In this document: positions 55,010 through 64,000 of the stretch, in pieces
Layout of the letters: every line of letters starts with the position of its first letter
Numbering within the stretch: the first letter of the stretch is position 1
NCBI RefSeq assembly: GCF_014154935.1
Contig: NZ_JACEHH010000004.1
Location: 186,001-250,000, forward strand
Direction of reading: 5' to 3'
DNA length: 64,000 nucleotides
DNA from: Stieleria mannarensis
Lineage (GTDB): Bacteria > Planctomycetota > Planctomycetia > Pirellulales > Pirellulaceae
Notes under the pieces: generated by a model
What the model saw: only the letters and a program-made list of their open reading frames with translations
The model's database searches: none
Told to the model about the DNA's origin: nothing
Position numbers and translations under genes: made by a program

Positions 55010-55879
55010 ATGTTTCGTGCGATGAACCTGACCCTGGTTGTCGGCATCCTCGTCTTGGGTGTTGGAAAATCGCCCTCAGGAACTTGTCAGGCGGCAATCA
55101 CTCAGCAGATCTCCTTTACGTTTGATCCCACGCCTGACGATCTCTTTAACAACGACGATGTACGTGGCGGCGACTTTATTTCTGGCAATACACCGACAGA
55201 TATCAATCGCTCGCTGATCGCGGGGCTCAATGATAACGGGGTCTCGGCGAGCGGTTCGGTCGGTGAATTCGGAAATTATGGGCTTCAGGCGAGCACCTCG
55301 CGGACAGGCGAACTGCGTGCCCAAGTGGTGATTGAAGCCGATGTCCAGGCCCCGCCGATCGGAGGTTCGCCGCGAGAAGCGTTCGCGAATTTCATCATCG
55401 ACGGCGGCCAGTTTGTGTTCGTAGCCGGTGAAAACTCGACGCTCGAATTCATTCTGACGCTGTCGGCCGATCGCAGTGCAGTCTTCCAAAGCGCATTGGA
55501 GATGACGGGGTCGCCCGGTGGCAACACGCCCACGCTTACTCAGTTTGGCGCCGACATCGGCGCCGAACAAAATGGGTCGACAGTCGACATTCCGTTCAGC
55601 TTCCAGAATGTCAGCCTTGGTGTCCTGAATCCCGGCCAATCCATCCTCTTGGAATATCAGCTTGACATCATCGCTGACATTCAAGATTTCAGCGAAGTCA
55701 CGATCTTCGAGTTCCAAGACCCGCTATCGGTCGAACCGCCGCTTGCGACGATTGACCAGTTGCGCCCGACGATCTCATTTGTCAGCGCCGTGCCCGAGCC
55801 TTCGTTTGCGATGATCGGTCTGGTCGCTTGCGGTATCGTCATGGTTTCACGCAAGCGGCCCGGAAGGGCGCGGAAGTGA
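55010..55879 (+). CDS. PEP-CTERM sorting-domain protein
   Basis: 289 aa from the ATG at 55010 (a GTG at 55004 and ATG at 55022 are alternatives). Signal peptide (MNLTLVVGILVLGVG) followed by a mostly beta secreted domain with Asp/Gly-rich stretches. The C-terminus is a PEP-CTERM signal: VPEPSFAMIGLVACGIVMVS, then RKRPGRARK, that is PEP motif, hydrophobic segment and basic tail. These are processed by an exosortase, not in the window, and anchored or released in exopolysaccharide-rich envelopes. The passenger domain has no recognised function. Confidence 0.85.
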   Translation: MFRAMNLTLVVGILVLGVGKSPSGTCQAAITQQISFTFDPTPDDLFNNDDVRGGDFISGNTPTDINRSLIAGLNDNGVSASGSVGEFGNYGLQASTSRTGELRAQVVIEADVQAPPIGGSPREAFANFIIDGGQFVFVAGENSTLEFILTLSADRSAVFQSALEMTGSPGGNTPTLTQFGADIGAEQNGSTVDIPFSFQNVSLGVLNPGQSILLEYQLDIIADIQDFSEVTIFEFQDPLSVEPPLATIDQLRPTISFVSAVPEPSFAMIGLVACGIVMVSRKRPGRARK

Positions 55880-55904
55880 ATCTCACTCTGTGTGAAGCGT
55901 TCTG

Positions 55905-58007
55905 CTATTTGCGTCGCATCGCGATGACGGAAAACTTGGGGACGTTCAGATAGAGTTTGCCATCGGCTTGGACCGTTGGTTCGTAGAACGCATTTCCGGC
56001 GCCGTCCCAGCCGCCGAACCGCGCGTCTTGGCTGCACAAGACCTGCGTCCACTGGCCGTCAAGCCCCGCGCGGACTCCGTAGCTGTGATTGGTGAAGTTG
56101 GTGGGGCTGAAATTGACCACCACCAGGATGTGGTCATCGCCCCAATCGCGGCGGAAGGCGATCACTTTGTTGTTGGTGTCTTCATGAGTCCACTCCAATG
56201 ATCCGCGGCGGATCGCGTCGCTGTCCCAACGCAGTTGGATCGTGTGCTTGTACAACTCCTTCATCTTCCAGCCGTCGGAATCGCGTTCGTATTTCCAATC
56301 GACGGCGTGATCGTAGTTGTCGTCAAACCAACCGTCCTGGGCAAACTCTTCGCCTTGCCAAATCATCGGGATCCCGGGCGAGAGCAGACTGATTGCCGCC
56401 GATGCCCGTGACTTGGCGTGGGCATGCCAGCTACCGCGTCCGCCGAACTCGGAAATCAGGTACGAGCCGCCGTTACGACACTCGTCGTGCGACATCGCAA
56501 AAATCACACGCTGGGTCGGGTCTGCGTAGTCGCCACCGTTGATGCCGTTGCGGACGTCGTTCAAATTTGCATTCGCCTCATCCTTGAAAGCTTTTTCGAT
56601 TTGATGATGTAAATTAACCCACCACCCGGAATGAAAATTCCCCGATCGCACCATTTCACTTTCATAGGGCAGGTTCTCGCAAATCATAATCTTGCTGGGG
56701 AATTCCTGACGCATGCTCCAAACGATGTCGCGCATCGCGTCCCAGCCACCGGGTTTGTTCTTGATCTCCGTTGTCGCATCCCAGCGCAATCCGTCCAAGT
56801 GAAACTCGTTCAACCAGTACTGACAATTCTTTTTGATGTAGTCCCGTACTTCGTTTCGATCCCAGTCCGGAGCGATTCCCCATTGGGTGTGCTGGTTGTC
56901 GAAGTAGATCCCGCCATCGTTTCCTTCGCTGTCACCGTCGTAGTCCCAATACCAATTGTCGCGTCCGCCGTTGGTGCTGAAGTGGTTGTAAACCACATCC
57001 ATGATGACGCCCAATCCTTTGGAATGGGCGGCATCCACGACCGCTTTCAGTTCCTGGTAGGACGGCGCGTTGCGACTGGAGTAGCTTGATTCGACCGCAA
57101 ACAACCCCGTCGGGGCATAGCCCAGGTAAGGCGTCGGATTGGGATGGTCGGGACCTGGCGTTTCGTGGACCGGCAGGAGTTCGATCATGTTGGCGCCAAG
57201 GCCTTTGATGTAGTCCAGCTTGGTCAACAGGTTTTGAAAGCTGCCCGGATAGTTTTGGCCGTCGTTCTTGCCCACAAACGTCCCGACATGAAGCTCATAG
57301 ATGATCATGTTCTCAAACCGAGGCGTTTTCCATTGGCCGTCGGTCCAATTGAACATGTCCGTTGACACGATGATCGAGGCGCCGGCGGAATGTTCCATCT
57401 GTCGGCCATAGGGATCGGGGCGATCGATCGTTCCGTTGATCGCGTACTTGTACTTGTGCCCCATGTTGGCCTCCGGTTCAAACCCGAACCACCAACCGCC
57501 GGCGTTCCATAGCAGGTGATCGCTGCGATCCCATTGATTGAAATCACCGATCAGTGCGACTTTGTTTGCGTGCGGTGCCCAAACCTTGAAGAACGCTCCG
57601 TTGTCGCTGAGCGTGCCGCCCGGCGGCTGGAAGCTGTGCTTGGGTTTGCGGACGTCAATCGCCGCGGCGGTCTCGTTTCCGGCGGTGTCTTTCGCGACGA
57701 TCTTGATCTGGTAGGTTTGATCGGGCGTATCGGCGTTGAAGTCGAACCCGGCCGAGAAGGGGCTTTCCGTGTCGGATTTGATCAGCGTGTCGTCTTTGTA
57801 AAACGTCACCTCGGCCACCGCGACGTTGTCACTGGCGTCGGCCGCGATGTCGACCTTTCCCCCGACGGCGTCCTGGTCCTTCAAGGACGTGATCGTGACC
57901 ACCGGAGCCTCGGTGTCGTGCGTCGTGTCCTCTGCCCATCCACACGCCGGCACCATCAGCAACAGCAGACTGATTGTTCTTGCACGCCACATGATCTTCG
58001 CCCCCAT
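55905..58007 (-). CDS. Secreted GH13 alpha-glucan enzyme (branching enzyme-like) with Ig and CBM48 domains
   Basis: 700 aa. Leader ISLLLLMVPACGWA, whose VPAC might be a lipobox with an unusual Pro; ATGs at 58007 and 57992 both keep it. Residues about 30-115 are a bacterial Ig-like domain (TITSLKDQDAVGGKVDIAAD, FYKDDTLIKSDTESPFSAGF); about 122-210 CBM48 (GAFFKVWAPHANKVALIGDF). Catalytic barrel from about 225: YELHVGTFV, DVVYNHFS, GLRWDATTE (nucleophile Asp near 408), ICENLPYE (acid Glu near 442) and FAMSHDE (Asp near 504), then an all-beta end domain. Order and CBM48 suggest a glycogen-branching or related trehalohydrolase-like enzyme, but export is unusual for GlgB. Substrate remains open. 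Confidence 0.88.
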   Translation of the reverse strand: MGAKIMWRARTISLLLLMVPACGWAEDTTHDTEAPVVTITSLKDQDAVGGKVDIAADASDNVAVAEVTFYKDDTLIKSDTESPFSAGFDFNADTPDQTYQIKIVAKDTAGNETAAAIDVRKPKHSFQPPGGTLSDNGAFFKVWAPHANKVALIGDFNQWDRSDHLLWNAGGWWFGFEPEANMGHKYKYAINGTIDRPDPYGRQMEHSAGASIIVSTDMFNWTDGQWKTPRFENMIIYELHVGTFVGKNDGQNYPGSFQNLLTKLDYIKGLGANMIELLPVHETPGPDHPNPTPYLGYAPTGLFAVESSYSSRNAPSYQELKAVVDAAHSKGLGVIMDVVYNHFSTNGGRDNWYWDYDGDSEGNDGGIYFDNQHTQWGIAPDWDRNEVRDYIKKNCQYWLNEFHLDGLRWDATTEIKNKPGGWDAMRDIVWSMRQEFPSKIMICENLPYESEMVRSGNFHSGWWVNLHHQIEKAFKDEANANLNDVRNGINGGDYADPTQRVIFAMSHDECRNGGSYLISEFGGRGSWHAHAKSRASAAISLLSPGIPMIWQGEEFAQDGWFDDNYDHAVDWKYERDSDGWKMKELYKHTIQLRWDSDAIRRGSLEWTHEDTNNKVIAFRRDWGDDHILVVVNFSPTNFTNHSYGVRAGLDGQWTQVLCSQDARFGGWDGAGNAFYEPTVQADGKLYLNVPKFSVIAMRRK

Positions 58008-58150
58008 TACGATCGGTTGGGTGGAACGGAACCGATGCGCTTTTTAACAGGTGGGGACGCGGTCCGCAGTAGAAAAGTTTCAAGAAGAACGATTCATGGT
58101 TGCAGGCAAGTGAACAAAAAACACTTGCCGGTGAGTATGCCGGGAGAAAT

Positions 58151-58178
58151 GGCGGAATGATTCGGGGCAGAATGATGG
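58151..58178 (+). repeat. Repeat family D, GGCAGAATGAT unit copy
   Basis: GGCGGAATGATTCGGGGCAG then AATGATGG is almost identical to 18429-18456. Located between the GH13 gene start and the end of the DUF1349 gene. Confidence 0.8.
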
Positions 58179-58246
58179 GGCGCGTGGGCTGGTGCGAAAC
58201 GATTGATTTCAAACGGGGTGAACGGAATTGCCTCTCTCACTTTCCG

Positions 58247-58948
58247 CTAGCGCGGCATCATTTCGAAATGACTGGCAGTCGCCCAGCGGCCGGAGTCTTC
58301 TTCGCCTTGATAGAATTGCAGGCTGACCTGTGGCGATTGGGAAACTTCGTCGGGCAAAGTGGTCTTGCCGACGGCGATCCAATCCGGTTCACCGGGAATG
58401 CGATAGAACCCCTGCAAATCGTGGCCTTCCACCACGATCCGCAACTCGACCGATTCGGCCGGATAGGGAATGATCGCGATGGTCCGCGTGCGGTCGTTTT
58501 CTTCGCGGCCCATCACGATGTTGGTCACCCCGTGTTCGATTTCCAGCCCGATTTTGACCATCGTCGAATCGCTGTAGTACCAGACCAGATTGGTTTGTTC
58601 CCAGCGTTTCCTGGGGTGTTGCTCTAGCTGAACGCGGACGTCCACCGAATCCTGCCAAGCGGCGGGCACGGGATGAAGCAACACGTTCTTCGCATCATTG
58701 GCTCTACCCCACATGTTTCCCGGCTCGACCAAGACCTTCAGCCCGGAATCGGTCAATTTCCATCCGGCTTGATTCTCGCGCAGCCACCGCCACTCATCTC
58801 GCATCGAACCGTGAAAGGAGTCGGTGATCGCTTGCGTCGGATCGTCCGATGAATCCTGGGGCCGTTCGGTTTGGCCGATGACAAGAGTTGGCAATCCGAG
58901 GATCAAAACCGCGGTCGCCCAAGTTTGTCGAAGTGAAGGTCGTTGCAT
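58247..58948 (-). CDS. Secreted DUF1349-like (concanavalin-type beta sandwich) protein
   Basis: 233 aa from the ATG at 58948, giving a signal peptide (WATAVLILGLPTLVIGQ). The rest is one lectin/glucanase-like beta sandwich: DEWRWLRENQAGWKLTDSGL, VRVQLEQHPRKRWEQTNLVW, YYSDSTMVKIGLEIEHGVT, ELRIVVEGHDLQGFYRIPGE and VSLQFYQGE. This is the DUF1349/GH43-C2-type fold, which binds or flanks carbohydrate enzymes. No catalytic residues evident. Starts 41 bases after the oxidoreductase gene, same strand, so probably one transcript; it may bind the polysaccharide target. Confidence 0.8.
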   Translation of the reverse strand: MQRPSLRQTWATAVLILGLPTLVIGQTERPQDSSDDPTQAITDSFHGSMRDEWRWLRENQAGWKLTDSGLKVLVEPGNMWGRANDAKNVLLHPVPAAWQDSVDVRVQLEQHPRKRWEQTNLVWYYSDSTMVKIGLEIEHGVTNIVMGREENDRTRTIAIIPYPAESVELRIVVEGHDLQGFYRIPGEPDWIAVGKTTLPDEVSQSPQVSLQFYQGEEDSGRWATASHFEMMPR

Positions 58949-58989
58949 GATGATTGAACCCTTGTGGATGGAGATTCCCCCGTGGACGC

Positions 58990-60441
58990 TTACGAGTTGG
59001 TTTTGGAGGTGGCGGTGTTCCACGTCAATTCGTGGGGCATGATGCCTTGGTCGATCGATGCGGCGGCGGCTTTGCCGGCGGCTTCGCCCATCGGGACGGC
59101 GTTGCCGGTGACTCGGTAACTGGCGTGGGCGAAGAAGTCGCCGCTGATGCAGCGTCCCGCCATCAGCAAACCGTCCACGTCGGCGGCGACCAGTGCCGGA
59201 TAGGGGATGTCGTATTGCCGAACGCCGCGTGCCCGCAGCGCTTCAATACTCTCGGGGTTTCCGGCGATTTCCAGCGAGTGCACGTCGATCGAAAACTTCG
59301 ACCGGCAGACGGCTTGGGGATGCTTCAACCCGGTCGTGATGTCGTCACTGGTGATCGTGTAACGCCCTTTGATGCGGCGACCTTCGCGAATGCCGATCTG
59401 TTCTGCCGTTGCGACCACCGCCAAGTCTTTCCAAACGCCGCCCAAGTCTCGCAGCCCACGCACGATCTCGTGGACTTCGCGTCGGCCTTCGATGGTGGCT
59501 TTGGTGATCGCGCCGGCATCGAAGGCAGAGACGCCGTATTGGTGGTTGGTCATGATCGAATAGATGCCGCTGTGCAGATGCCGCAGCGTGGGCGCTCGAT
59601 AGGACGGATTGATCCCGGCGTCTTGCATGAATTTGTAGAGTCTCGCTTTGGCCTCGCGTCCGGTTTCGCGGATGAATTCTTGCACGTCTTCCGGACGCGG
59701 GCCGGTGACCAGCGCCATCATCGACATCGGCTGGCAAGTACAGTCCTCGCCGAACCCGAGGTCAAAGCGGCAGCCGGCCTGGGCCGCGAGATCGCCGTCG
59801 CCGGTGCAGTCGATGAACCGATCGGCGGTCCACCCCTGGCGTCCCGACTTTGATTCGGTGATCACCGCGACCAGACGATTGCTTTCGTCGGTCACGGCGC
59901 CGACCACCATGGTGTGCAACTGGATCTTGACCCCGGCTTCGACACACATTTCTTCCAAAACGACTTTCGCCAGTTCGGGGTCATAAACGGTACCCGCGGA
60001 GCGTTTGGCGACGTCGCTGCCCCTGGCCGCCAACGCTGCGAGCACTTCCTGCATGATGCCGGATTTTCCCGAGACATCCAGGATCTTCGTCAGCATTCCG
60101 GCCGTCCAGACGCCTCCCAAGCAGCCGGCCAATTCGAGCAATTGGACCGTCGCGCCGCTGCGGGCGGCCGCCAATGCCGCCGCAATCCCGGCCGGCCCGC
60201 CACCACAAACCAACACTTGGCTGTGTCCGGCAACGGGGAGGTGCCTGCTGTTTTCTTGCAGCTCCGAATCCGACTCGGTCAGCTGACCGCTGGTTCGGAG
60301 CACATGGCCCCGGGCGGCATCGGGAACCGAACCGATCGGTTTTTCGTTGTCGCTGGCAATGGCGTTTCGATTCACCAACAATCCCGCCGGCCCCAGCACG
60401 GCTGCGGTCTTCAGAAACTGTCTTCGCTTCGATTCGGTCAT
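58990..60441 (-). CDS. FAD-dependent oxidoreductase (PF12831 type) with Tat leader
   Basis: 483 aa. Tat leader (KRRQFLKTAAVLGPAGLL). FAD motif VLVCGGGPAGIAAALAAARS with VQLLELAGCLGGVWTAGM; FIDCTGDGDLAAQAGCRFDL and GLLMAGRCISGDFFAHASYR, GNAVPMGEAAGKAAA close the FAD site. Family typical of secreted planctomycete and verrucomicrobial FAD oxidoreductases often found near polysaccharide genes; reaction unknown. Divergent from sulfatase 3 (start 60621), 180 bases apart. Confidence 0.92.
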   Translation of the reverse strand: MTESKRRQFLKTAAVLGPAGLLVNRNAIASDNEKPIGSVPDAARGHVLRTSGQLTESDSELQENSRHLPVAGHSQVLVCGGGPAGIAAALAAARSGATVQLLELAGCLGGVWTAGMLTKILDVSGKSGIMQEVLAALAARGSDVAKRSAGTVYDPELAKVVLEEMCVEAGVKIQLHTMVVGAVTDESNRLVAVITESKSGRQGWTADRFIDCTGDGDLAAQAGCRFDLGFGEDCTCQPMSMMALVTGPRPEDVQEFIRETGREAKARLYKFMQDAGINPSYRAPTLRHLHSGIYSIMTNHQYGVSAFDAGAITKATIEGRREVHEIVRGLRDLGGVWKDLAVVATAEQIGIREGRRIKGRYTITSDDITTGLKHPQAVCRSKFSIDVHSLEIAGNPESIEALRARGVRQYDIPYPALVAADVDGLLMAGRCISGDFFAHASYRVTGNAVPMGEAAGKAAAASIDQGIMPHELTWNTATSKTNS

Positions 60442-60620
60442 GGTGATCCTTGAGGTGTGGCCTGGAACAGACGCGGTGCATTGATCGATCGGTCAAGTCT
60501 GCCTCGCGCGGGCGCATCTACTACAATCTCGATCGGTGAGTCGTGTCTTAAGTTTTTTGCGTGTTTTCGATCATAGCCGATGGTAACATCATTTTCCGGC
60601 TGTTCGAGAGGTTGAATGTT

Positions 60621-63188
60621 GTGCCCCGGATCATCTTTTTCATCTTCGTCACCTGTTGTTTGCCGCTGCTCGCGACGATTGCCCGTGCCGGGCGGCCCAA
60701 CGTCTTATTCATCGCGATCGATGACCTGCGCGTCGAACTCGGCTGTTACGGCCAAACGTGGGTGAAGTCGCCGCACATCGACCGGTTTGCTTCACGAGGT
60801 ATGCTGTTCGAGCGCGCGTATTGTCAACAAACCGTTTGCAATCCGTCGCGAGCTTCGCTGTTGACGGGGATGCGACCGGACACGCTTCGGGTCTGGGACT
60901 TGCCGACCCATTTTCGCCAGAACGTGCCCGATGCGGTCACCTTGCCAGAGCTGTTCAAGACCAGTGGCTATCACACCCAATGCGTCGGCAAGATCTTTCA
61001 TAACTGGCGGCAAGACGATTGGAAGGGCGATCCGCAGTCTTGGAGCGTCCCATCGGTGCTGCATTACAACAGCCACTCCAATGACAAGCCGCTGGTCGAC
61101 GGTGTCGTGCCGCCGAATTTGGCGTCCGGCAGAGGCGGCATCGAATGTCGTGAGGTTCCCGATGAAGCCTACTTTGACGGGCGAGTTGCCAACACCGCGG
61201 TCGCGACGATGCGGGAGTTGAGTCGCGGTGATCAGCCGTTTTTCCTGGCCGTCGGATTTTGGAAGCCACACACGCCTTTCAACGCTCCCAAAAAGTACTG
61301 GGATCTGTACGATCGCGAGGAGGTGCCGATTCCCAACGACGTGCAGCCACCCAAAGACGTTCCCGACCTTGCGTTGACCAGCGCGCGATTCACCGACGGG
61401 GCAGCGTCGGATGCATTGCGCGAGATGCATCACGGGCACCTGGCGGCAATCAGCTACTTGGATGCCCAAGTGGGACGCGTGCTAGATGAACTGGATGCAC
61501 TCGGCTTGCGAGACGACACGATCGTGGTGCTATGGTCGGACCACGGGCTGCATCTGGGCGAACACGGATTGACGCGAAAGACGACCGCGTTTGAACTCGA
61601 CGCGCGGATTCCCTTGATCATCGACGCACCGAAGCATCCGGCGTCGGGACGCACCAAAGCGTTGGTTGAATTATTGGACCTGTATCCGACACTCGCCGAA
61701 CTCGCCGGTCTGCAAGCCCCCGAGGACGTCGAAGGCGTCTCGTTGGTGCCGCTGCTGGACGATCCCTCGAACCGCCACCATGATGTCGCGCTGACGCAAA
61801 CACCGCGTCCGAATTATCCGCGCGGCAAACGACCCGAGGTGATGGGGTATTCGATTCGCAGCCAGCGGTTTCGCTACACCGAGTGGCGGGACTTCCAGAC
61901 CAAACGTGTGCTGGCCAAGGAACTTTACGACCATCGCACCGACCCGCACGAGAGCGTCAACGTGGCCGAGCGGGATGAGCACCAAACCACCATCGCCGAA
62001 CTCGCGGAAAAGCTGTCGGAAAAGCTGGCCGTGCGGCCGACGGTAGCCGCCTCACACCGTGACGAATCTCCGCACCCGGTGACGAATCCGACCAGCCCAC
62101 ACATGTTGGACTTGGTGACCACCGGTTCGGATCCGTCGCAAATCGATTTTGCAAATCTGCCCCGCATTGCTTCGCAGCATGCTGTGATCAGCGACGTCCG
62201 AGAACGAGCCGGGACCTGGGTTCACCAACACGCATATCTGGCACACTTCGACGACAAGTACTGGGCGATGTGGAGCGATGGTCCGGGGGTGCCGAAACGG
62301 GGACTGACGCCGCAGCAGCATCGCAACGTGGTCCCGGGGCATGACCGACCGGGGACGCGTGTTTCTTACGCCACCAGTGAAGACGGACTGCATTGGAGCG
62401 CGCCGGCGGATCTGTCGGGGCCGCCGCGACGTGAGGGATTCGGCTGGATCGCGCGTGGGTTGTGGGTCCGCGAGGGTGACTTGCTTGCGTTGGCAAGTCA
62501 CTTCAACGCACCGGGCTATCCCGGCAAAGGGCTGCGGCTGGAAGCGTTTCGCTGGGATGCGTCCGAGGCGACATGGAAGGATCACGGCACCGTCTTGGAC
62601 GACACGTTGAACAACTTTCCGCCCAAGCGATTGCCGCAGGGCGAGTTCATGATGACTCGCCGCGACCACCGCCAACAGGTTTCCGTGATGATCGGCGGCG
62701 ACACCGCGTATGACGACTGGAACATCCATCCGCTGGCAAGCTACGACGCAAACGGTCGCCCGGAAGAACCGTATTGGTATGTGCTGCCGGATGGAAAGAA
62801 CCTTGTCGGACTGATTCGCGACAACGGACGCTCGGGCCGATTGCTGCGAACGTTCTCGTGCGACAACGGGCGGACGTGGAGCCCGATCGTGAAGACTAAC
62901 TTCCCGGACGCGACCAGTAAATTTTTCGTACTGCGAACTTCGCGGGGCTACTATGCAATGGTCTCCAATGCCAACCCCAAACGACGTGATCCGTTGACAC
63001 TCGCCATCAGTGCCGACGGATTGGTCTTCACGCGCCTGTTTCAGCTCGTCGGCGGTCGGCACGTCGACTATCCGCACCTGATTGAACACGACGGGCACTT
63101 GCTGATCGCATTTTCCGGTGCGAAGCAGACGATGGAGGTCCTGAAGGTTTCACTGGACGATGTCGACGCGGCGATCGGTTCGCCCTAA
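60621..63188 (+). CDS. Sulfatase 3 (iduronate-2-sulfatase-like) fused to a sialidase-like propeller
   Basis: Start chosen at the GTG at 60621 because GAGAGG lies at 60606-60611 and the product then opens with a clean signal peptide ([20 protein letters not shown]); a GTG at 60561 is in frame. 855 aa. Residues about 25-490 are the sulfatase: [30 protein letters not shown] (Cys73, formylglycine), [29 protein letters not shown]; the order matches iduronate-2-sulfatases. Residues about 500-855 have a sialidase/BNR-like repeat: [57 protein letters not shown]. One chain may desulfate and then cut a sugar end. Followed by a palindrome at 63190. Confidence 0.9.
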   Translation: MPRIIFFIFVTCCLPLLATIARAGRPNVLFIAIDDLRVELGCYGQTWVKSPHIDRFASRGMLFERAYCQQTVCNPSRASLLTGMRPDTLRVWDLPTHFRQNVPDAVTLPELFKTSGYHTQCVGKIFHNWRQDDWKGDPQSWSVPSVLHYNSHSNDKPLVDGVVPPNLASGRGGIECREVPDEAYFDGRVANTAVATMRELSRGDQPFFLAVGFWKPHTPFNAPKKYWDLYDREEVPIPNDVQPPKDVPDLALTSARFTDGAASDALREMHHGHLAAISYLDAQVGRVLDELDALGLRDDTIVVLWSDHGLHLGEHGLTRKTTAFELDARIPLIIDAPKHPASGRTKALVELLDLYPTLAELAGLQAPEDVEGVSLVPLLDDPSNRHHDVALTQTPRPNYPRGKRPEVMGYSIRSQRFRYTEWRDFQTKRVLAKELYDHRTDPHESVNVAERDEHQTTIAELAEKLSEKLAVRPTVAASHRDESPHPVTNPTSPHMLDLVTTGSDPSQIDFANLPRIASQHAVISDVRERAGTWVHQHAYLAHFDDKYWAMWSDGPGVPKRGLTPQQHRNVVPGHDRPGTRVSYATSEDGLHWSAPADLSGPPRREGFGWIARGLWVREGDLLALASHFNAPGYPGKGLRLEAFRWDASEATWKDHGTVLDDTLNNFPPKRLPQGEFMMTRRDHRQQVSVMIGGDTAYDDWNIHPLASYDANGRPEEPYWYVLPDGKNLVGLIRDNGRSGRLLRTFSCDNGRTWSPIVKTNFPDATSKFFVLRTSRGYYAMVSNANPKRRDPLTLAISADGLVFTRLFQLVGGRHVDYPHLIEHDGHLLIAFSGAKQTMEVLKVSLDDVDAAIGSP

Positions 63189-63189
63189 G

Positions 63190-63246
63190 TGGGATAGGCT
63201 TCCAGGTGTGTCAATGCTGAATGACAGGCTGGAAGCCTATCCCACT
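63190..63246. repeat. Family A repeat, degenerate palindrome between convergent genes
   Basis: Arms GTGGGATAGGCTTCCAG (63190-63206) and its exact complement (63230-63246), 17 bases, with a 23-base loop. It lies three bases after the sulfatase 3 stop and four before the DHH gene stop. Position between convergent ends would suit a bidirectional transcription stop, though no T-tract is present. Confidence 0.88.
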
Positions 63247-63250
63247 GCGA

Positions 63251-64000
63251 TCAGCCGAATTGCGTTTGCATGGCATCGAGGAAGGCTTGCAGTTGGTCAC
63301 CGGGTAGCTCGTTGATCCCGGCGGCCGCTTTACGCCCGCCACCGGTCGGGAATTGACGGCACAGTTCATCGGCACCGGTCTTGGTTGCCAACGGGGCGCG
63401 GACACTGACCAAGTAGTCGCCCGAGGGTAACAGGCTGGCCAAGGCGTGGGCTCGATCGGGGTTGTCGCGGGCGAGTTGATTGCTGTAGACGCCGCTGACG
63501 CGCCGCGAGAAGGAATCGTTGGGAAACACAAATGCCGCACAGGCGTCGGTTTTCAAAACCGGATCGATCGACGCCGCATGATTCATGTCGCTGTCGTATC
63601 CGTCGCGAAGCGTTTGGAACGTGGTGTCGGTGGCGATGAATTCGAACGGGTCGGCATAGGGCTGGATTTTTTGATAAAGCTGGTCCGGCGGGAAATACAG
63701 ATCGTCCAGTGTGCTGCCATACCCGTTGTAATTGAGCAGCGTGCCGAGTGTTTCGAGTTGATCGAGTTGCGACTCGCTGAGGTCGAGCGGTTGTGCGGCA
63801 CTGCGAGCGGCGTCGTGCAAGTTGTCGCCGAACAGCGCGGTCACCGCCCAGGGCAAAAACGCGCCGTCGAGATGTTGATTGACCAGCCATCCCGTGCAAA
63901 CGTCTCCGGCCGTGTCGATTTGCACGCTCAGGTTTTTCGACTCGGGGATCTCGCCGGCGAAGTGGTGGTCGAAATAGCTGACCTGGACGCCACCGTCGAG
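63251..64000 (-). CDS. DHH-family phosphoesterase, partial (5' end beyond right edge)
   Basis: The frame is open to the window edge. Near the edge VSYFDHHFAGEIPESK contains the DHH motif of the DHH/DHHA1 superfamily (RecJ, NrnA, GdpP and others), a phosphodiesterase for short nucleotides or cyclic dinucleotides. TAGDVCTGWLVNQHLDG and a mid-part with helices follow, then the substrate domain with a DHHA1-like Gly-rich end (ADELCRQFPTGGGRKAAAGI, cf. GGGHxxAAG) in which the usual HxxAAG is RKAAAG. Only the C-terminal 249 residues are seen, so the subfamily and the N-terminal Asp motifs cannot be judged. Confidence 0.8.
   Translation of the reverse strand, partial: LDGGVQVSYFDHHFAGEIPESKNLSVQIDTAGDVCTGWLVNQHLDGAFLPWAVTALFGDNLHDAARSAAQPLDLSESQLDQLETLGTLLNYNGYGSTLDDLYFPPDQLYQKIQPYADPFEFIATDTTFQTLRDGYDSDMNHAASIDPVLKTDACAAFVFPNDSFSRRVSGVYSNQLARDNPDRAHALASLLPSGDYLVSVRAPLATKTGADELCRQFPTGGGRKAAAGINELPGDQLQAFLDAMQTQFG

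Noticed and set aside
63190-63246. Palindrome considered as a simple terminator
   Set aside because: The same sequence lies between divergent genes at 54166 and inside gaps of co-oriented genes, and no T-tract follows.

Overview
The window is GC-rich DNA that looks like a marine planctomycete of the Pirellulaceae (Rhodopirellula/Stieleria-like). Evidence is content, not a database search: three formylglycine-type sulfatases, two DUF1592 (haem c) plus DUF1552 pairs, ThuA-like and secreted Gfo/Idh/MocA proteins with Tat leaders, a PEP-CTERM protein, and many dispersed palindromic repeats between genes. I saw no rRNA, tRNA, CRISPR array, transposase or prophage. Both ends cut through genes: a ThuA-like protein at the left and a DHH-family phosphoesterase at the right.

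Layout. 0-4 kb: ThuA-like C-terminus, sulfatase 1, PDZ protein. 4.6-10.1 kb: an unknown 258-aa protein, then a phospholipid island with cardiolipin synthase facing the minus-strand run SDR / CDP-alcohol phosphatidyltransferase / CdsA / PlsC. 10.1-11.6 kb: palindromes and a decayed PL6 polysaccharide lyase. 11.6-16.0 kb: a two-subunit molybdenum hydroxylase (molybdopterin subunit and 2Fe-2S subunit) with its MobA-like cytidylyltransferase, and a divergent XdhC maturation factor. 16.0-18.2 kb: SDR, a three-unit 113-bp tandem repeat, and an RNase Z-like hydrolase whose last codons lie in the repeat. 18.5-24.1 kb: a translationally coupled DUF1592-DUF1552-HEAT operon. 24.3-31.6 kb: a Uma2 remnant, a BlaI repressor with a giant M56 (BlaR1-type) peptidase fused to carboxypeptidase-regulatory-like repeats and a PQQ-type propeller, then an XPB helicase overlapped with a Bax1 (DUF790) nuclease.

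31.9-39.4 kb: a secreted amidohydrolase, a possible gene remnant, a second DUF1592-DUF1552 pair and sulfatase 2. 39.6-51.2 kb, all minus: hybrid histidine kinase, FAD amine-oxidase/CrtI-like protein, Gfo/Idh/MocA, RlmA-like rRNA methyltransferase, CE15-like esterase, PQQ-propeller protein, second Gfo/Idh/MocA. 51.5-64 kb: a two-esterase plus propeller fusion, intact Uma2, PEP-CTERM protein, secreted GH13 enzyme, DUF1349 protein, FAD-dependent oxidoreductase, a sulfatase fused to a sialidase-like domain, and the DHH protein.

The common theme is secreted breakdown of sulfated or esterified polysaccharide (sulfatases, CE15 and Fes-type esterases, GH13, DUF1349, decayed PL6), plus envelope and lipid functions. 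The most interesting points are the M56-propeller sensor with its BlaI partner, the archaeal-style XPB-Bax1 pair in a bacterium, and at least six families of intergenic palindromes, some of which supply the stop codons and C-termini of neighbouring genes.
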